The notes under the pieces are model-generated. The model was not told the origin of the DNA. It did not search any database and saw only the letters and a list, made by a program, of their open reading frames with translations. Source: Candidatus Thalassarchaeum betae (lineage in GTDB: Archaea > Thermoplasmatota > Poseidoniia > Poseidoniales > Thalassarchaeaceae). Taken from it: a stretch of DNA of 48,993 bases. The position numbers were made by a program, and so were the translations under genes. Of this stretch, positions 22,566 through 30,868 are shown piece after piece. Where the stretch lies: contig JAKUUO010000010.1 of assembly GCA_022448665.1 (NCBI GenBank), positions 1-48,993 of the forward strand, in the 5' to 3' direction. Numbering within the stretch: position 1 is the stretch's first letter; the number at the start of each line of letters is the position of its first letter.

Positions 22566-24116
22566 ATGGTTTCAGTAGGCATCGATGACATCGCGATTCA
22601 CTTTCCCCGGCTGTACTTCGACATGGAGGACTTCGCCAAACTGCGAGGTGCCGATTTTGGCAAATTGAACCGGGGCCTCGGACTCGCCGCCATGGCGATT
22701 CCGGACGTCCACGAGGACACCGCCACGATGGGGGCCAACGCTGTTCGCAGACTCATCGACCGCAACGGCATGGACCCGTCCACAATTGGGAGAATCTACC
22801 TCGGTACCGAGTCGGCCCTCGACGGTTCAAAGCCCACAGCCACCTACATCATGGATATGCTCGAGCAGCGATACGCCCCGACCCACGGCAAGGACTGCTT
22901 CCGAAACTGCGACGTAGTCGACCTGACATTCGCTTGCATCGGCGCTGTCGATGCCATGCACAACACACTCGACTGGGTCGCCAATGGCGGCGAGGACAAG
23001 GCTCGGGTCGGAATCGTCGTCTTCGCTGACAACGCCAAGTACGACATGGGCTCCTCCGGTGAGTACACGCAAGGCGCTGGTGGCGGCGCCATCTTGATTC
23101 GCCACAACCCACGACTGCTGGAGATACCCGATATCTGGGGCATCTCGACGATGCCTGTGCACGACTTCTTCAAGCCTCGGCGTGAGGTTGATACCAGGAC
23201 CATCGTCGAGAATGTGCTCGACCTCGCCAGAGAGAGCGGCGAGAAGGTCAGGGAGGGACTGGCTGAGCGTATCCTCAAGCATCTGCCTAGATCCTCGAAG
23301 AAGGACGATGTGATGTTCGAGAACCCGACGCTCCAGATACACAAGGACACCCCTGTTTTCGACGGCCAGTACTCGAACCGCTGCTACTCAGAGTCGGTCA
23401 AGCAGGCTTTCATCAACTTCCGTTTCAAGGCTATCCGCGAAGGCAGGTACGACCCGGAGTCCGATGAGATACTCACCGAACAGTGGAGCCGAATCATCGT
23501 CCACCTACCTTACGCCTTTCAGGGCAAGAGGATGTTTCCCGACGTCTTCCGCCACGACCGCAGGCACCTGCCGATGTGGGAAGGAATCGTATCGGAGATT
23601 GGCCCCGAGCCGTTTCCGGAGGACTTCCCAGACACTCCCGAGGGGCTCGAGGAGTTTGAGAAGGCAAACGATTCATACCGCCGACTGATATCCAAGACTG
23701 TCGAGTTCAAGCAGTTCGTCGACGAGCGCATCGAGAAGACCACAAGGGCTTCCAGCCTCATCGGGAACCAATACACCGGCTCCATCTTCCTCGCACTGAT
23801 GTCTTCGATGGAGTCCGATTACATCGAGAACGTGGACATGACCGGCGAGAAGCTTGGATTGTGCGGATACGGTTCAGGCGCCAAGGCGAAGGTCTTCGAG
23901 GGCGAGGTACAGCCGCAGTGGCGCGAGATCGCCTCGCGATTCCACCTCTTCGAACGCCTCTCATCCCGCCATCCGATTAACAAGACGGTTTACGAGGCGC
24001 TACACCGCGGCTCTCGCAAGCGCTCTGTCGTCAAGCCCAGCGACGAGTTCGCCCTCGTCGCTATCGGCGGCGAGGGGCAACTCGAGGGACAGCGCGAGTA
24101 CCGCTGGGTCGAATAA
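22566..24116 (+). CDS. mvaS: Hydroxymethylglutaryl-CoA synthase, bacterial type with insert
   Basis: A 516-residue enzyme condensing acetyl-CoA and acetoacetyl-CoA to HMG-CoA, the start of mevalonate and archaeal lipid synthesis. The active site is E82 (GTESALDGSK), C124 (TFACIGAVDA) and H313 (VHLPYAFQGK). GSSGEYTQGAGGGA and NQYTGSIFLALMSS, then GYGSGAKA, match the bacterial MvaS rather than the shorter archaeal form (about 350 residues). A segment of about 90 residues between roughly 200 and 290 (including SGEKVREGLAERILKHLPRS) is longer than in bacterial MvaS, partly accounting for the size. The stop is 4 nt from the convergent class V aminotransferase. Confidence 0.9.
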   Translation: MVSVGIDDIAIHFPRLYFDMEDFAKLRGADFGKLNRGLGLAAMAIPDVHEDTATMGANAVRRLIDRNGMDPSTIGRIYLGTESALDGSKPTATYIMDMLEQRYAPTHGKDCFRNCDVVDLTFACIGAVDAMHNTLDWVANGGEDKARVGIVVFADNAKYDMGSSGEYTQGAGGGAILIRHNPRLLEIPDIWGISTMPVHDFFKPRREVDTRTIVENVLDLARESGEKVREGLAERILKHLPRSSKKDDVMFENPTLQIHKDTPVFDGQYSNRCYSESVKQAFINFRFKAIREGRYDPESDEILTEQWSRIIVHLPYAFQGKRMFPDVFRHDRRHLPMWEGIVSEIGPEPFPEDFPDTPEGLEEFEKANDSYRRLISKTVEFKQFVDERIEKTTRASSLIGNQYTGSIFLALMSSMESDYIENVDMTGEKLGLCGYGSGAKAKVFEGEVQPQWREIASRFHLFERLSSRHPINKTVYEALHRGSRKRSVVKPSDEFALVAIGGEGQLEGQREYRWVE

Positions 24117-24120
24117 TGCC

Positions 24121-25371
24121 TCAACTCGAGAGTATGTCTGCCAACTCGTCGAGGAACCTATCGACCTCGTCCATCGTGTTGTAGTGCAGCACGCCTACGC
24201 GCAGCACGCCCTCTGGCTCGAGGCCGAGAGCCTCGGTGAGCTCAAGAGCGTAGAAGTTCCCCTCCCAGACGAAGATACCGCGTTCCGCCAGTGCATCAGC
24301 AATCCGTTTTGGACTCATCGAGTCATGGGTGAAGGAGACCGTGGGCGCCCTTTCGGTCTTGCGCTCAGAGTCGGTGATACCCCAAATCCTGACCCCATCG
24401 AGGGCTTGCAGTCCGTCGATCATCCTCCAACACAGTGACTGCTCGTACTCTTCGATAGCTTCGAAGGCGCATCCTAGTGCCTCCCTCCGACTCAAGTCGC
24501 CATCAGAAACGCAGCGCCCTATCCAGGCGATGTGCTCGATAGCCGCGATGGTGCCGGCCATCGCCTCGTGACTCTGAGTCCCGGTCATCCATCGGAATGG
24601 GATCTCCTCGGTGGCGACCCGGAGTTTGGCCACCGGTAACTCGGCGAGCCTTTTCGAGCGACCCCACAAGACCCCTTGATGGGTCCCGAAGAACTTGTAC
24701 GAGGAGCAGGTGAGGTAATCGCAGCCCATCGCCTCAACGTTGATGAGACAGTGAGGCGCGTAGTGCACCGCATCTACGAAGACCTCCGCACCGACGGCAT
24801 GGGCCTTTTCGGCGATTCCGGATACGTCGTTGATGGTGCCGGATAGGTTCGAGGCAGCACCGACGGCGACCAGGACAGTGTTCTCGTTGATCGAGTCCTC
24901 GAGAGAAGATCGATTGTGGGTACAGCCATCGGGGTCGATGTCGACTCGACGAAGGGTAGCGCCCGACCACTCCGCAGCCAGCATCCACGGGTGCACGTTT
25001 GAATCGTGGTCGAGTCGCGTGACCACGACTTCGTCGCCCGGATTCCAGGTCCTGCTCAGGGCGCTCGCCAGCTGAATGGTGAGACTGGTCATGTTCTGGC
25101 CGAACACTATCTCTCTGTGATTCTCACAGCCGACGAAGTCGGCGCAGGCCCGCAATGCGTCATCTATCAGGCGATCCGTTTCCACGGAGGTCGCGAACGA
25201 CATGCCGACGTTGGCGTTCTGGTGCAACAGATAGTGCCTGACGGCATCACCGACCGAATCGGGGGACTGACTACCCCCCGGTCCGTCGAAGAAGATGGCT
25301 TGACGACCGTCGACCATGCGTTGCAGACCCGGAAACTTGGAGCGCACCTCGTCGATCGGGAAAGCGGCCAT
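24121..25371 (-). CDS. Cysteine desulfurase-like class V aminotransferase
   Basis: A 416-residue PLP enzyme of the fold-type I class V group, most like the NifS/Csd-like proteins of the VC1184 kind, whose exact activity is unsettled. The N-terminus FFDGPGGSQSPDSV and QNMTSLTIQLASAL bind PLP; the lysine sits in TCSSYKFFGTHQGVLWG. Compared with SufS at 39862 it lacks the RTGHHCAQP active-site cysteine motif, so desulfurase activity is doubtful; another PLP reaction is possible. The start ATG 25371 lies 4 nt past GAGGTG; the long upstream frame (to 25539) is antisense and out of frame over the acyl-CoA dehydrogenase. It pairs with that gene in an operon. Confidence 0.75.
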   Translation of the reverse strand: MAAFPIDEVRSKFPGLQRMVDGRQAIFFDGPGGSQSPDSVGDAVRHYLLHQNANVGMSFATSVETDRLIDDALRACADFVGCENHREIVFGQNMTSLTIQLASALSRTWNPGDEVVVTRLDHDSNVHPWMLAAEWSGATLRRVDIDPDGCTHNRSSLEDSINENTVLVAVGAASNLSGTINDVSGIAEKAHAVGAEVFVDAVHYAPHCLINVEAMGCDYLTCSSYKFFGTHQGVLWGRSKRLAELPVAKLRVATEEIPFRWMTGTQSHEAMAGTIAAIEHIAWIGRCVSDGDLSRREALGCAFEAIEEYEQSLCWRMIDGLQALDGVRIWGITDSERKTERAPTVSFTHDSMSPKRIADALAERGIFVWEGNFYALELTEALGLEPEGVLRVGVLHYNTMDEVDRFLDELADILSS

Positions 25372-25375
25372 GAAA

Positions 25376-25382
25376 CACCTCA
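25376..25382 (-). promoter_or_regulatory. Stop/Shine-Dalgarno fusion TGAGGTG before the class V aminotransferase
   Basis: The acyl-CoA dehydrogenase stop TGA and GAGGTG are fused; spacing to the ATG at 25371 is 4 nt. It confirms that start over the longer open frame. Confidence 0.75.
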
Positions 25383-26555
25383 TTCTGGCGCTATTGAACG
25401 GTTGATGACGATCCTCTGCACTTCTTGGGTTCCTTCGTAGATCTGGGTGATCTTGGCGTCTCTGAAGAAGCGCTCGACCGGGAAGTCCGTGGTGTAGCCG
25501 TAACCGCCGAGAACCTGCACCGCCCTCTCCGAGACCCACATAGCCGTATCCCCGGCGAACAGCTTGGCCATGCTCGCCTCCTTGGTGTGCCTCGGAGATC
25601 CGTCCTCGTAGTGCCTCTGCTTAGCCCAGGCGGCCTTGTAGACCATCAACCTAGCCGCTTCGGTACGGGTGGCCATGTCGGCGAGGTAGTTGCCGATACT
25701 CTGGTGGTGGGCGATGGGCTTGCCGAAGGCGATTCTTTCGTGAGCGTAGTTCAGTGCCGCCTCGTAGGCGCCCTGAGCGATGCCCAGTGCCTGTGCGGCG
25801 ATCCCTATTCTGGAATTGTCGAGGGCGTTCATGGCGATGGGAAAGCCATCGCCGGATCCATTCAGGACATTCCCAACAGGCACCTTGCAGTTTTCCAGCA
25901 GCAGAGAGCAGGTGTCGCTAGAGCGGATTCCGAGTTTGTCCTCCTTTTTGCCGACAGAGAAGCCCTCGAACGACTTCTCGACGATGAAAGCGGTTGTTCC
26001 ACCGTGCTTCTTCTCGCCGTAGTCGGGATGGTCGACGTCCTTGGCGAAAAGCACGTAGATGTCGGCATTCGCTCCGTTCGTCACCCACATCTTCTCTCCG
26101 TTGAGCATGTAGTGACTCCCATCTTCACTCAGCTTGGCCCTGCAACTCAGAGCCGCCGCATCAGTCCCGGCGCCGGCCTCGGAAAGCGAGTAGGCGCCGA
26201 TATCGCTTCCAGCAAGGCGCGAAAGGTACTCCTTCTTCTGCTGCTCGTTACCGTGCAGTGCGATGGTTTTGGAGCACAGTCCGACATGGACGCAGAACAT
26301 CACTGAGAATGATGGATCGACCCTTGCGAGCTCCTCGACGATGATGGCTTCGGAGATGTCGTCGACGGGGCTGCCGCCGTAGTTCTCGGAGATTGTGATC
26401 CCCTGCAGTCCGGAATCGCAGAACGCGCGCCATTCGTCCAAAGGAGCTGCTTGCGCCTTGTCCCTCTCGAGGCATGTGGGCGCCAGAACCTCTTCGGCGA
26501 AGTCGCGTACCATAGCGCGAATCATGCTCTGTTCTTCGGTCTCGCTGAAGTCCAT
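25380..26555 (-). CDS. Acyl-CoA dehydrogenase
   Basis: A 391-residue FAD enzyme that introduces a double bond into an acyl-CoA thioester. The mould is short/branched-chain or butyryl-CoA dehydrogenase: SLSEAGAGTDAAAL and WVTNGANADIYVLFA contact the flavin, RIGIAAQALGIAQGA and ERIAFGKPIAHHQ lie in the helical domain, and the catalytic glutamate is in IYEGTQEVQR. Chain-length preference cannot be read. It would use the ETF encoded at 16497-18194. It is the first gene of a two-gene operon with the class V aminotransferase; gcvH-like lies divergently. Confidence 0.9.
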   Translation of the reverse strand: MDFSETEEQSMIRAMVRDFAEEVLAPTCLERDKAQAAPLDEWRAFCDSGLQGITISENYGGSPVDDISEAIIVEELARVDPSFSVMFCVHVGLCSKTIALHGNEQQKKEYLSRLAGSDIGAYSLSEAGAGTDAAALSCRAKLSEDGSHYMLNGEKMWVTNGANADIYVLFAKDVDHPDYGEKKHGGTTAFIVEKSFEGFSVGKKEDKLGIRSSDTCSLLLENCKVPVGNVLNGSGDGFPIAMNALDNSRIGIAAQALGIAQGAYEAALNYAHERIAFGKPIAHHQSIGNYLADMATRTEAARLMVYKAAWAKQRHYEDGSPRHTKEASMAKLFAGDTAMWVSERAVQVLGGYGYTTDFPVERFFRDAKITQIYEGTQEVQRIVINRSIAPE

Positions 26556-26645
26556 CGCTCTCCCCGCTCAACCGAGGCGGGTATTGTTGTTAACCCCTAT
26601 TGGTCGCTCTTTCTGAGTGCATGGGGAATCGAATAGTTCAAATTG

Positions 26646-26651
26646 GATATC
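26646..26651 (+). promoter_or_regulatory. TATA-like box of the GcvH-like gene
   Basis: GATATC lies 24-29 nt before ATG 26675 in the AT-rich divergent spacer 26556-26674, compatible with a leaderless mRNA and supporting that start over the longer frame from 26600. Confidence 0.35.
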
Positions 26652-26674
26652 TGAGCGCGCGGATTGGAATCATT

Positions 26675-27178
26675 ATGGCGGCCGGGGATTTTTTCGAATT
26701 TAGCATCGCGCATGATCGCAAGTACACACTGGAGCATCTATGGCTTCAGGTGCTCGATGACAAGGCCGAGACCGTCAAGATAGGAATCAGTGAGTTCCTA
26801 CGTGCGGAGTACGGCGACATCGTACGCGTGGTGCTAACTCGTCCGGAGGATGATAGCGAGTTCAAGCTCGAATCGGATGCAGAGGACGGTGACGACGACT
26901 TCCCTGGAATAATGGGCAGTGGTGACGAATTAGGAGTGGAAGACCTGCTGATTACAGTCCTAGCCAACTACGAGGGGGATATGGAGACGATTCTGATCAA
27001 CTCCCCAGTCCCATGCAAGATCCTTGAACTGAACGGCGAAGTCGAGGACAATCCCGATCTTGTCAATGACGATGCCTACGGCGATGGTTGGTGCATGATA
27101 GTCAAGCCACACGATTTCGACGAGGACCAGTTCCTCGATGAGAAAGAGTACATCGAAATGCTCAACGAGCTTCCCTAG
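26675..27178 (+). CDS. GcvH-like lipoyl-domain protein lacking the lipoylated lysine
   Basis: A 167-residue protein with the glycine-cleavage H-protein fold. YTLEHLWLQ (17-25), KIGISEFLRAEYGDIV (35-50), SPV (110-112), ILELN, and EDNPDLVNDDAYGDGW (124-139) align with true GcvH. The lysine that carries lipoate should fall at about residue 103, ten before the end of SPV; here M103 is seen and no lysine is near. An acidic insert (about 58-92, DDD and EDD runs) separates the two halves. So it cannot carry lipoate in the normal way and is probably a binding or scaffold protein, not the glycine-cleavage carrier. No gcvP/T/L genes are nearby. The stop overlaps the cca stop in CTAG. Confidence 0.75.
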   Translation: MAAGDFFEFSIAHDRKYTLEHLWLQVLDDKAETVKIGISEFLRAEYGDIVRVVLTRPEDDSEFKLESDAEDGDDDFPGIMGSGDELGVEDLLITVLANYEGDMETILINSPVPCKILELNGEVEDNPDLVNDDAYGDGWCMIVKPHDFDEDQFLDEKEYIEMLNELP

Positions 27179-28425
27179 GGCCAAGACAGGGCCGGCCACT
27201 CCTCGTGGTCCGAATCGTTCCAGTCTAGTTCCCTAAGCAGGGAGAGCACCTCATCGCTAGACGATAGGTCGCGCTCGACCTGCACCCGGTGCAACCAGCC
27301 CTTGAGTCGCCCCATTCGAGGACCCGGCTCGAGCCCGGTCGCATCCACCAGCATATTTCCGTCGACCAGTGGTCCGTTTCCGGCCCTGAGGGCGTCCAGC
27401 GAGGATAATGCACTTCTGAATTCCCCGACATCGCGCCCCAGTCCCTCGGAATAGGGCATGAAGAACTCCTGCCAAGCCTCCGGGAGAGCCGCCTTGAAAC
27501 GCCTCAAACTTCCGATTTCGGCCAATAGAGAGGCGCTTGCCGCATCATGCAGGAAGGAGATTGCCCTCAATGGCTCCTTTGCTATGACCAATGCCTCTCG
27601 CAGTTTCCCCGCTAGCGCATCGCCGTCATCGTCCTCAGCACTGCACAGCATTGCGAGATTGACCACGAAGTCACTGCCGAATGCCGGCTCGGTGGTAGTG
27701 CGGATTCCAGACAGGACCCGTTCCAGGGCCCCGCTCTCGCTCATCACCGCTATGATCTCGCCCACGTTGCCACCAGTGAGTATATGCTGCATCTCCACCC
27801 CGATCCTCTCTCGTGAGACTCTCTCTAGCATCTCGCTGCATTCCATCACAGCAGCTCTGAGTTCGGGTTCCATCTGACGCATCCCACTCTCTGAGTCGAG
27901 GAATCGGAACGCGCGCATGATGCGCAAACCGTCCTCCCCCAGCCTCTCTCTGGCATCTCCAACGGAGCGCAGAACCCCAGCCCTGAGGTCAGCAACTCCG
28001 TCGTGAGGGTCTATTCGATTGCCATCGGCACCGATTGCCATCGCGTTGATGGTGAAGTCACGGCGAGCCAGGTCATCCTCGATGCTGCTTCCAAAAACGA
28101 CCTCGTCTGGCCTCCTGCCATCGCCGTAGGTGCCTTCGCTGCGCAGGGTTGTGACCTCCCAACTTGGCTCACCGACAACACCCTCATCCAGCCTCACTAC
28201 AACGGTCCCGTACTTCTCTCCAACCATCAGCGAGCGAGGGAAGAGTTCCTTGACCTCGGCGGGGAGCAGACTGGTGGCGATATCGATGGGCTTATCATCG
28301 GTGTCAGGACGACCAATTATCGAGTCCCTGACCCAGCCCCCTACGATCCAAGCCTCACCGGCGGAGCGCAGTCTGGCGAGGACCTGCGTATCGGCTTCGC
28401 TGAGGTACTCCAACGCGCGTTCCAT
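27175..28425 (-). CDS. cca: CCA tRNA nucleotidyltransferase, class II (bacterial type), with variant catalytic motif
   Basis: A 416-residue protein of the poly(A) polymerase/CCA-adding class II family: GGWVRDSIIGRP (29-40), RRDFTINAMA (121-130), motif D EDGLRIMRAFRF (E164, D165, R168). Archaea normally use class I CCA enzymes, so a class II form is unusual. The metal-binding DxD before IAT normally reads DxDIAT; here it reads PIDIAT (P46, I47, D48), with two aspartates a few residues earlier (D43, D44). Either the earlier Asp takes over, or activity is altered. The tRNA-Glu gene in this window lacks encoded CCA, so an active CCA enzyme is needed somewhere. Its stop overlaps gcvH-like in CTAG. 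Confidence 0.8.
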   Translation of the reverse strand: MERALEYLSEADTQVLARLRSAGEAWIVGGWVRDSIIGRPDTDDKPIDIATSLLPAEVKELFPRSLMVGEKYGTVVVRLDEGVVGEPSWEVTTLRSEGTYGDGRRPDEVVFGSSIEDDLARRDFTINAMAIGADGNRIDPHDGVADLRAGVLRSVGDARERLGEDGLRIMRAFRFLDSESGMRQMEPELRAAVMECSEMLERVSRERIGVEMQHILTGGNVGEIIAVMSESGALERVLSGIRTTTEPAFGSDFVVNLAMLCSAEDDDGDALAGKLREALVIAKEPLRAISFLHDAASASLLAEIGSLRRFKAALPEAWQEFFMPYSEGLGRDVGEFRSALSSLDALRAGNGPLVDGNMLVDATGLEPGPRMGRLKGWLHRVQVERDLSSSDEVLSLLRELDWNDSDHEEWPALSWP

Positions 28426-28480
28426 GGTGCGCCGACGGACTATCTGCCATGATTACTTCGGGCGTTAGGCATATTGGCTA

Positions 28481-28924
28481 ATGGCCCGTCGGACCGCTGT
28501 GAAGGTAGAACTAGTGCCTATCGAGGTCCTCCGTCCGCACGAGCAGGTCGTGTCGGACAAAGTGGACCAGCTGGAGAGAATGACCCTCCGTTGGAAAGCT
28601 TACACCAAGCCCCTCTTGATTGACCGGAAGACGGGCACCATCCTAGATGGACACCATCGCACCGAGGTGGCCAGACGACTGAAACTGAAGTGCCTGCCTT
28701 GCGTATCTGTCGACTATCTCGATGACGACGGCATCATCCTCCATATTTGGCCCAAGAGCGGCAGGGATTCCTTGGACAAGTCGGAAGTCATCGAAGCCGC
28801 ACTATCCGGCGAACTTTTCCCCCCCAAGACCTCAAGGCACCTGCTCTCTGACCACCTGCCGCCGATATCCGTACCTCTGTCCCGGCTAGTGGAGCCGGCA
28901 ACTGGAGATGTCGAGGGGAACTAG
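28481..28924 (+). CDS. ParB/Srx-fold protein, SerK-like (possible free-serine kinase)
   Basis: A 147-residue protein of the ParB/sulfiredoxin superfamily. The N-terminal strand leads to RPHE (E21), then YTKPLLIDRKTGTILDGHHR (41-60), and ALSGELFPPKTSRH (about 108-121). The DGHHR and PPKTSRH pattern matches archaeal SerK, which makes O-phosphoserine from serine with ADP, and the SbnI-like group; E21 would be the catalytic glutamate. It is much shorter than SerK (about 240 residues), lacking a C-terminal domain, so the function is inferred. It is not a chromosome-partitioning ParB: no HTH follows. Confidence 0.65.
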   Translation: MARRTAVKVELVPIEVLRPHEQVVSDKVDQLERMTLRWKAYTKPLLIDRKTGTILDGHHRTEVARRLKLKCLPCVSVDYLDDDGIILHIWPKSGRDSLDKSEVIEAALSGELFPPKTSRHLLSDHLPPISVPLSRLVEPATGDVEGN

Positions 28925-28945
28925 CCGCTCCATCTCAGATGAGAG

Positions 28946-29938
28946 TCAGGGAACGAGATCCTCATGCCCACCCGACATTCCAGGCTCCTCATCGCCCGGA
29001 GAGCCCGGATTGGCCAATTCGACCGACATGTAATCTCCGAACAGTGGCCACATGGGGCCGAGCCATTCCATCTCCATCAGTAGCAACTCCATCACAGGGT
29101 GCTCGAGAATCTCGTCCTCGGTCGAATCCTCATCGAGCGTAGGCAGGTCGGCGGGGAGCTCTCTGAGGGAGATGATTAGCCCTTCGAGGCGAGTTAGCGT
29201 ATCATCTTCGATCTCTATGACCTCGGACATCAGACCCAACAGATCCTCAAGGTGGTCTGCTAGTGAGTGCGGGTCCAGTGGAGACCGTTCCGACTCGCTG
29301 AGGTCCATCGGCCCGAACACCACACCGCCTAGGTCCGTGTCAATCCACTCGTCACCCTGCTTCTCGCGCTTGAGCAGCCTCTGGTGCACCGGCCCGCCGA
29401 AAGGACCGAGTACGAAACCACCATCCTCGACCAGCGCTTCGATCTCGGGCGGTAGTGTTCGTACAGACCCAGTGACAAGTACCCTGTCTACGCGCCTGCT
29501 CAGACCATTCCACCCTTCTAGTGCCTCAGGTGGGAGTACGGTCAGGAAACCCATTGAGTCAAACATTTCCAGCCTCTCGCTGGTATGCAATAAGACCTCA
29601 TCATGCGGCTCGATGATGGTCACGACGCCGTCTGGACCGAGCATGCAGTCCAGCAGGGCAGCGAGGTAACCTCCCTTGGAGCCAAGCAGCAGGACATGCT
29701 GAGCCTCCCTAATTTCCAAGTGGTGTAGCAGCGTTGCCACCATATGAGGGGCAGAGATGGTCTTGGCGGCACCTCCCTCAGTGATCAGGAACGGGACCGG
29801 TCTGTCTCCAAGGAATGGCTCCAGACTGTGATCGGTGAAGCAACTCGGGTCCACAGAGCTCATCGCCTCCTCGATGCTATCGTCGAGAGGGACGCCAGCG
29901 GCCCTCAGCCGCTCAATCAACTCCGAAATCCCCTCCAT
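28946..29938 (-). CDS. Protein-L-isoaspartate O-methyltransferase-like protein
   Basis: A 330-residue AdoMet-dependent methyltransferase. The family signature TISAPHMVATLL (about 60-71), glycine-rich AdoMet loop VLLLGSKGGYLAALL (about 86-100), IIEPHDEV for the ribose and PPEIEALVEDGGFVLGPFGG are PCMT-like. Normal PCMT repairs isoaspartate in damaged proteins. The C-terminal 110 residues are an acidic extension (SLRELPADLPTLDEDSTEDE...), absent from standard PCMT, so substrate or partner may differ. Start ATG 29938 avoids overlap with tRNA-Val; an in-frame start at 29986 is rejected. It converges with the SerK-like gene, 21 nt apart. Confidence 0.75.
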   Translation of the reverse strand: MEGISELIERLRAAGVPLDDSIEEAMSSVDPSCFTDHSLEPFLGDRPVPFLITEGGAAKTISAPHMVATLLHHLEIREAQHVLLLGSKGGYLAALLDCMLGPDGVVTIIEPHDEVLLHTSERLEMFDSMGFLTVLPPEALEGWNGLSRRVDRVLVTGSVRTLPPEIEALVEDGGFVLGPFGGPVHQRLLKREKQGDEWIDTDLGGVVFGPMDLSESERSPLDPHSLADHLEDLLGLMSEVIEIEDDTLTRLEGLIISLRELPADLPTLDEDSTEDEILEHPVMELLLMEMEWLGPMWPLFGDYMSVELANPGSPGDEEPGMSGGHEDLVP

Positions 29939-30004
29939 CCGTGCTCCTCCGTGCCAATGGTTCGGCCGCAGAGGATTTGAACACAACGCTTCTGCGCTCT
30001 CCTA

Positions 30005-30077
30005 GGGTCCGTGGTCTAGGGGTTATGACGTCGCTCTTACAAAGCGAAGATCGCAGGTTCAATTCCTGCCGGACCCA
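30005..30077 (+). tRNA. tRNA-Val (anticodon TAC)
   Basis: Acceptor GGGTCCG (30005-30011) pairs with CGGACCC (30070-30076); discriminator A, encoded CCA at 30078-30080. Anticodon stem TCGCT/AGCGA closes CTTACAA, anticodon TAC. D arm and T arm (GCAGGTTCAATTCCTGC) are the same as in tRNA-Val(CAC) at 1975, so the two arose by duplication. Confidence 0.96.
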
Positions 30078-30183
30078 CCAAATCGCAATCTCCGGCTCAA
30101 ACGAACAATTCGCCGCACTTCGCCCCGATTGGCAGCAATATAGCAACTGAAACTCTCAAGAGTGTCGGCTATGGCCGGAGAAC

Positions 30184-30867
30184 GTGGTCGAAGAGACTGC
30201 GGGACTGGCTTCCCGAGTGACCCGGCGCCTGCGCAAGCGAGAGTGGACCATATCAACCGCCGAGTCATGCACTGGTGGGTTGCTAGCTTCATTGATAACC
30301 GACATTTCAGGGGCCTCTGAGTGGTTCAAGCAGGGCTGGGTAGTGTACTCCAATGAGTCCAAGATGCGCGAGCTCGGGGTCGAGAAGGCCGCCTTCGATG
30401 AGGGTGAGGCCGGGGCAGTCTCTCACGAGGTCGCGGTTCAGATGGCCAGAGGCGCTCGGTACCAGTCGGACTCCGATGTGGCCATCTCAATAACTGGAAT
30501 AGCCGGCCCCGGCGGGGCCACAGCCGAGAAGGAGGTCGGGAGGGTCCACGTGGCGGTGGTGACCGGTGATTACTTCCTAGTCAGGAGGATGGATTTCGGA
30601 GAAAACGACCGTCTCGACAACAAGCGTTCCTTCGCAGCTTTCGCCCTGCGACTCGCCCTCGAGGCCCTCGACAGGGTCGTCGAGGTCGAGGAGAGGGCCT
30701 CTAAAGCCACAATCAACGAAGAGGAACCGTCTTCGATCGACACCTCTGAGTTCGATCCCTCTGACGAGGAGTGGGAGGGCAGCATGAGCTGGAAGGGCTC
30801 GAAGAAGACGGTCGCAGAGGAGATTTCCAAGGTCGACCTCGCTTCTCTCACAGACTGGGACGAGTGA
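30184..30867 (+). CDS. pncC: CinA C-terminal domain protein (nicotinamide mononucleotide deamidase type)
   Basis: A 227-residue protein. The CinA C-terminal domain (about 10-160) has the diagnostic STAESCTGG (24-32), LITDISGASEWFKQGWVVYSN, and SITGIAGPGGATAEKEVGRV. This domain hydrolyses nicotinamide mononucleotide to nicotinate mononucleotide in pyridine-nucleotide salvage; S28 is the likely nucleophile. Residues about 165-227 are a Glu/Ser-rich tail not found in stand-alone PncC. The start is GTG 30184. A stem-loop follows 2 nt after the stop. Confidence 0.9.
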   Translation: MVEETAGLASRVTRRLRKREWTISTAESCTGGLLASLITDISGASEWFKQGWVVYSNESKMRELGVEKAAFDEGEAGAVSHEVAVQMARGARYQSDSDVAISITGIAGPGGATAEKEVGRVHVAVVTGDYFLVRRMDFGENDRLDNKRSFAAFALRLALEALDRVVEVEERASKATINEEEPSSIDTSEFDPSDEEWEGSMSWKGSKKTVAEEISKVDLASLTDWDE

Positions 30868-30868
30868 A

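Noticed and set aside
24121..25371. A second cysteine desulfurase
   Set aside because: The PLP lysine is present but the RTGHHC-type cysteine loop is not visible, so I call only the class V family.
25425..26306. A 293-codon frame on the plus strand
   Set aside because: Antisense shadow of the acyl-CoA dehydrogenase; no recognisable protein.
26690..26697. T-run in the GcvH-like start region as a terminator
   Set aside because: It lies inside the coding sequence right after the start codon, so it encodes Phe codons and is not a terminator.
28481..28924. Plasmid or chromosome partition ParB
   Set aside because: No helix-turn-helix after the ParB fold, no parA neighbour; motifs fit SerK-like proteins.
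29939..29986. Longer start of the PCMT-like gene
   Set aside because: It crowds the tRNA-Val(TAC) promoter region and adds a non-PCMT sequence; ATG 29938 fits the family.
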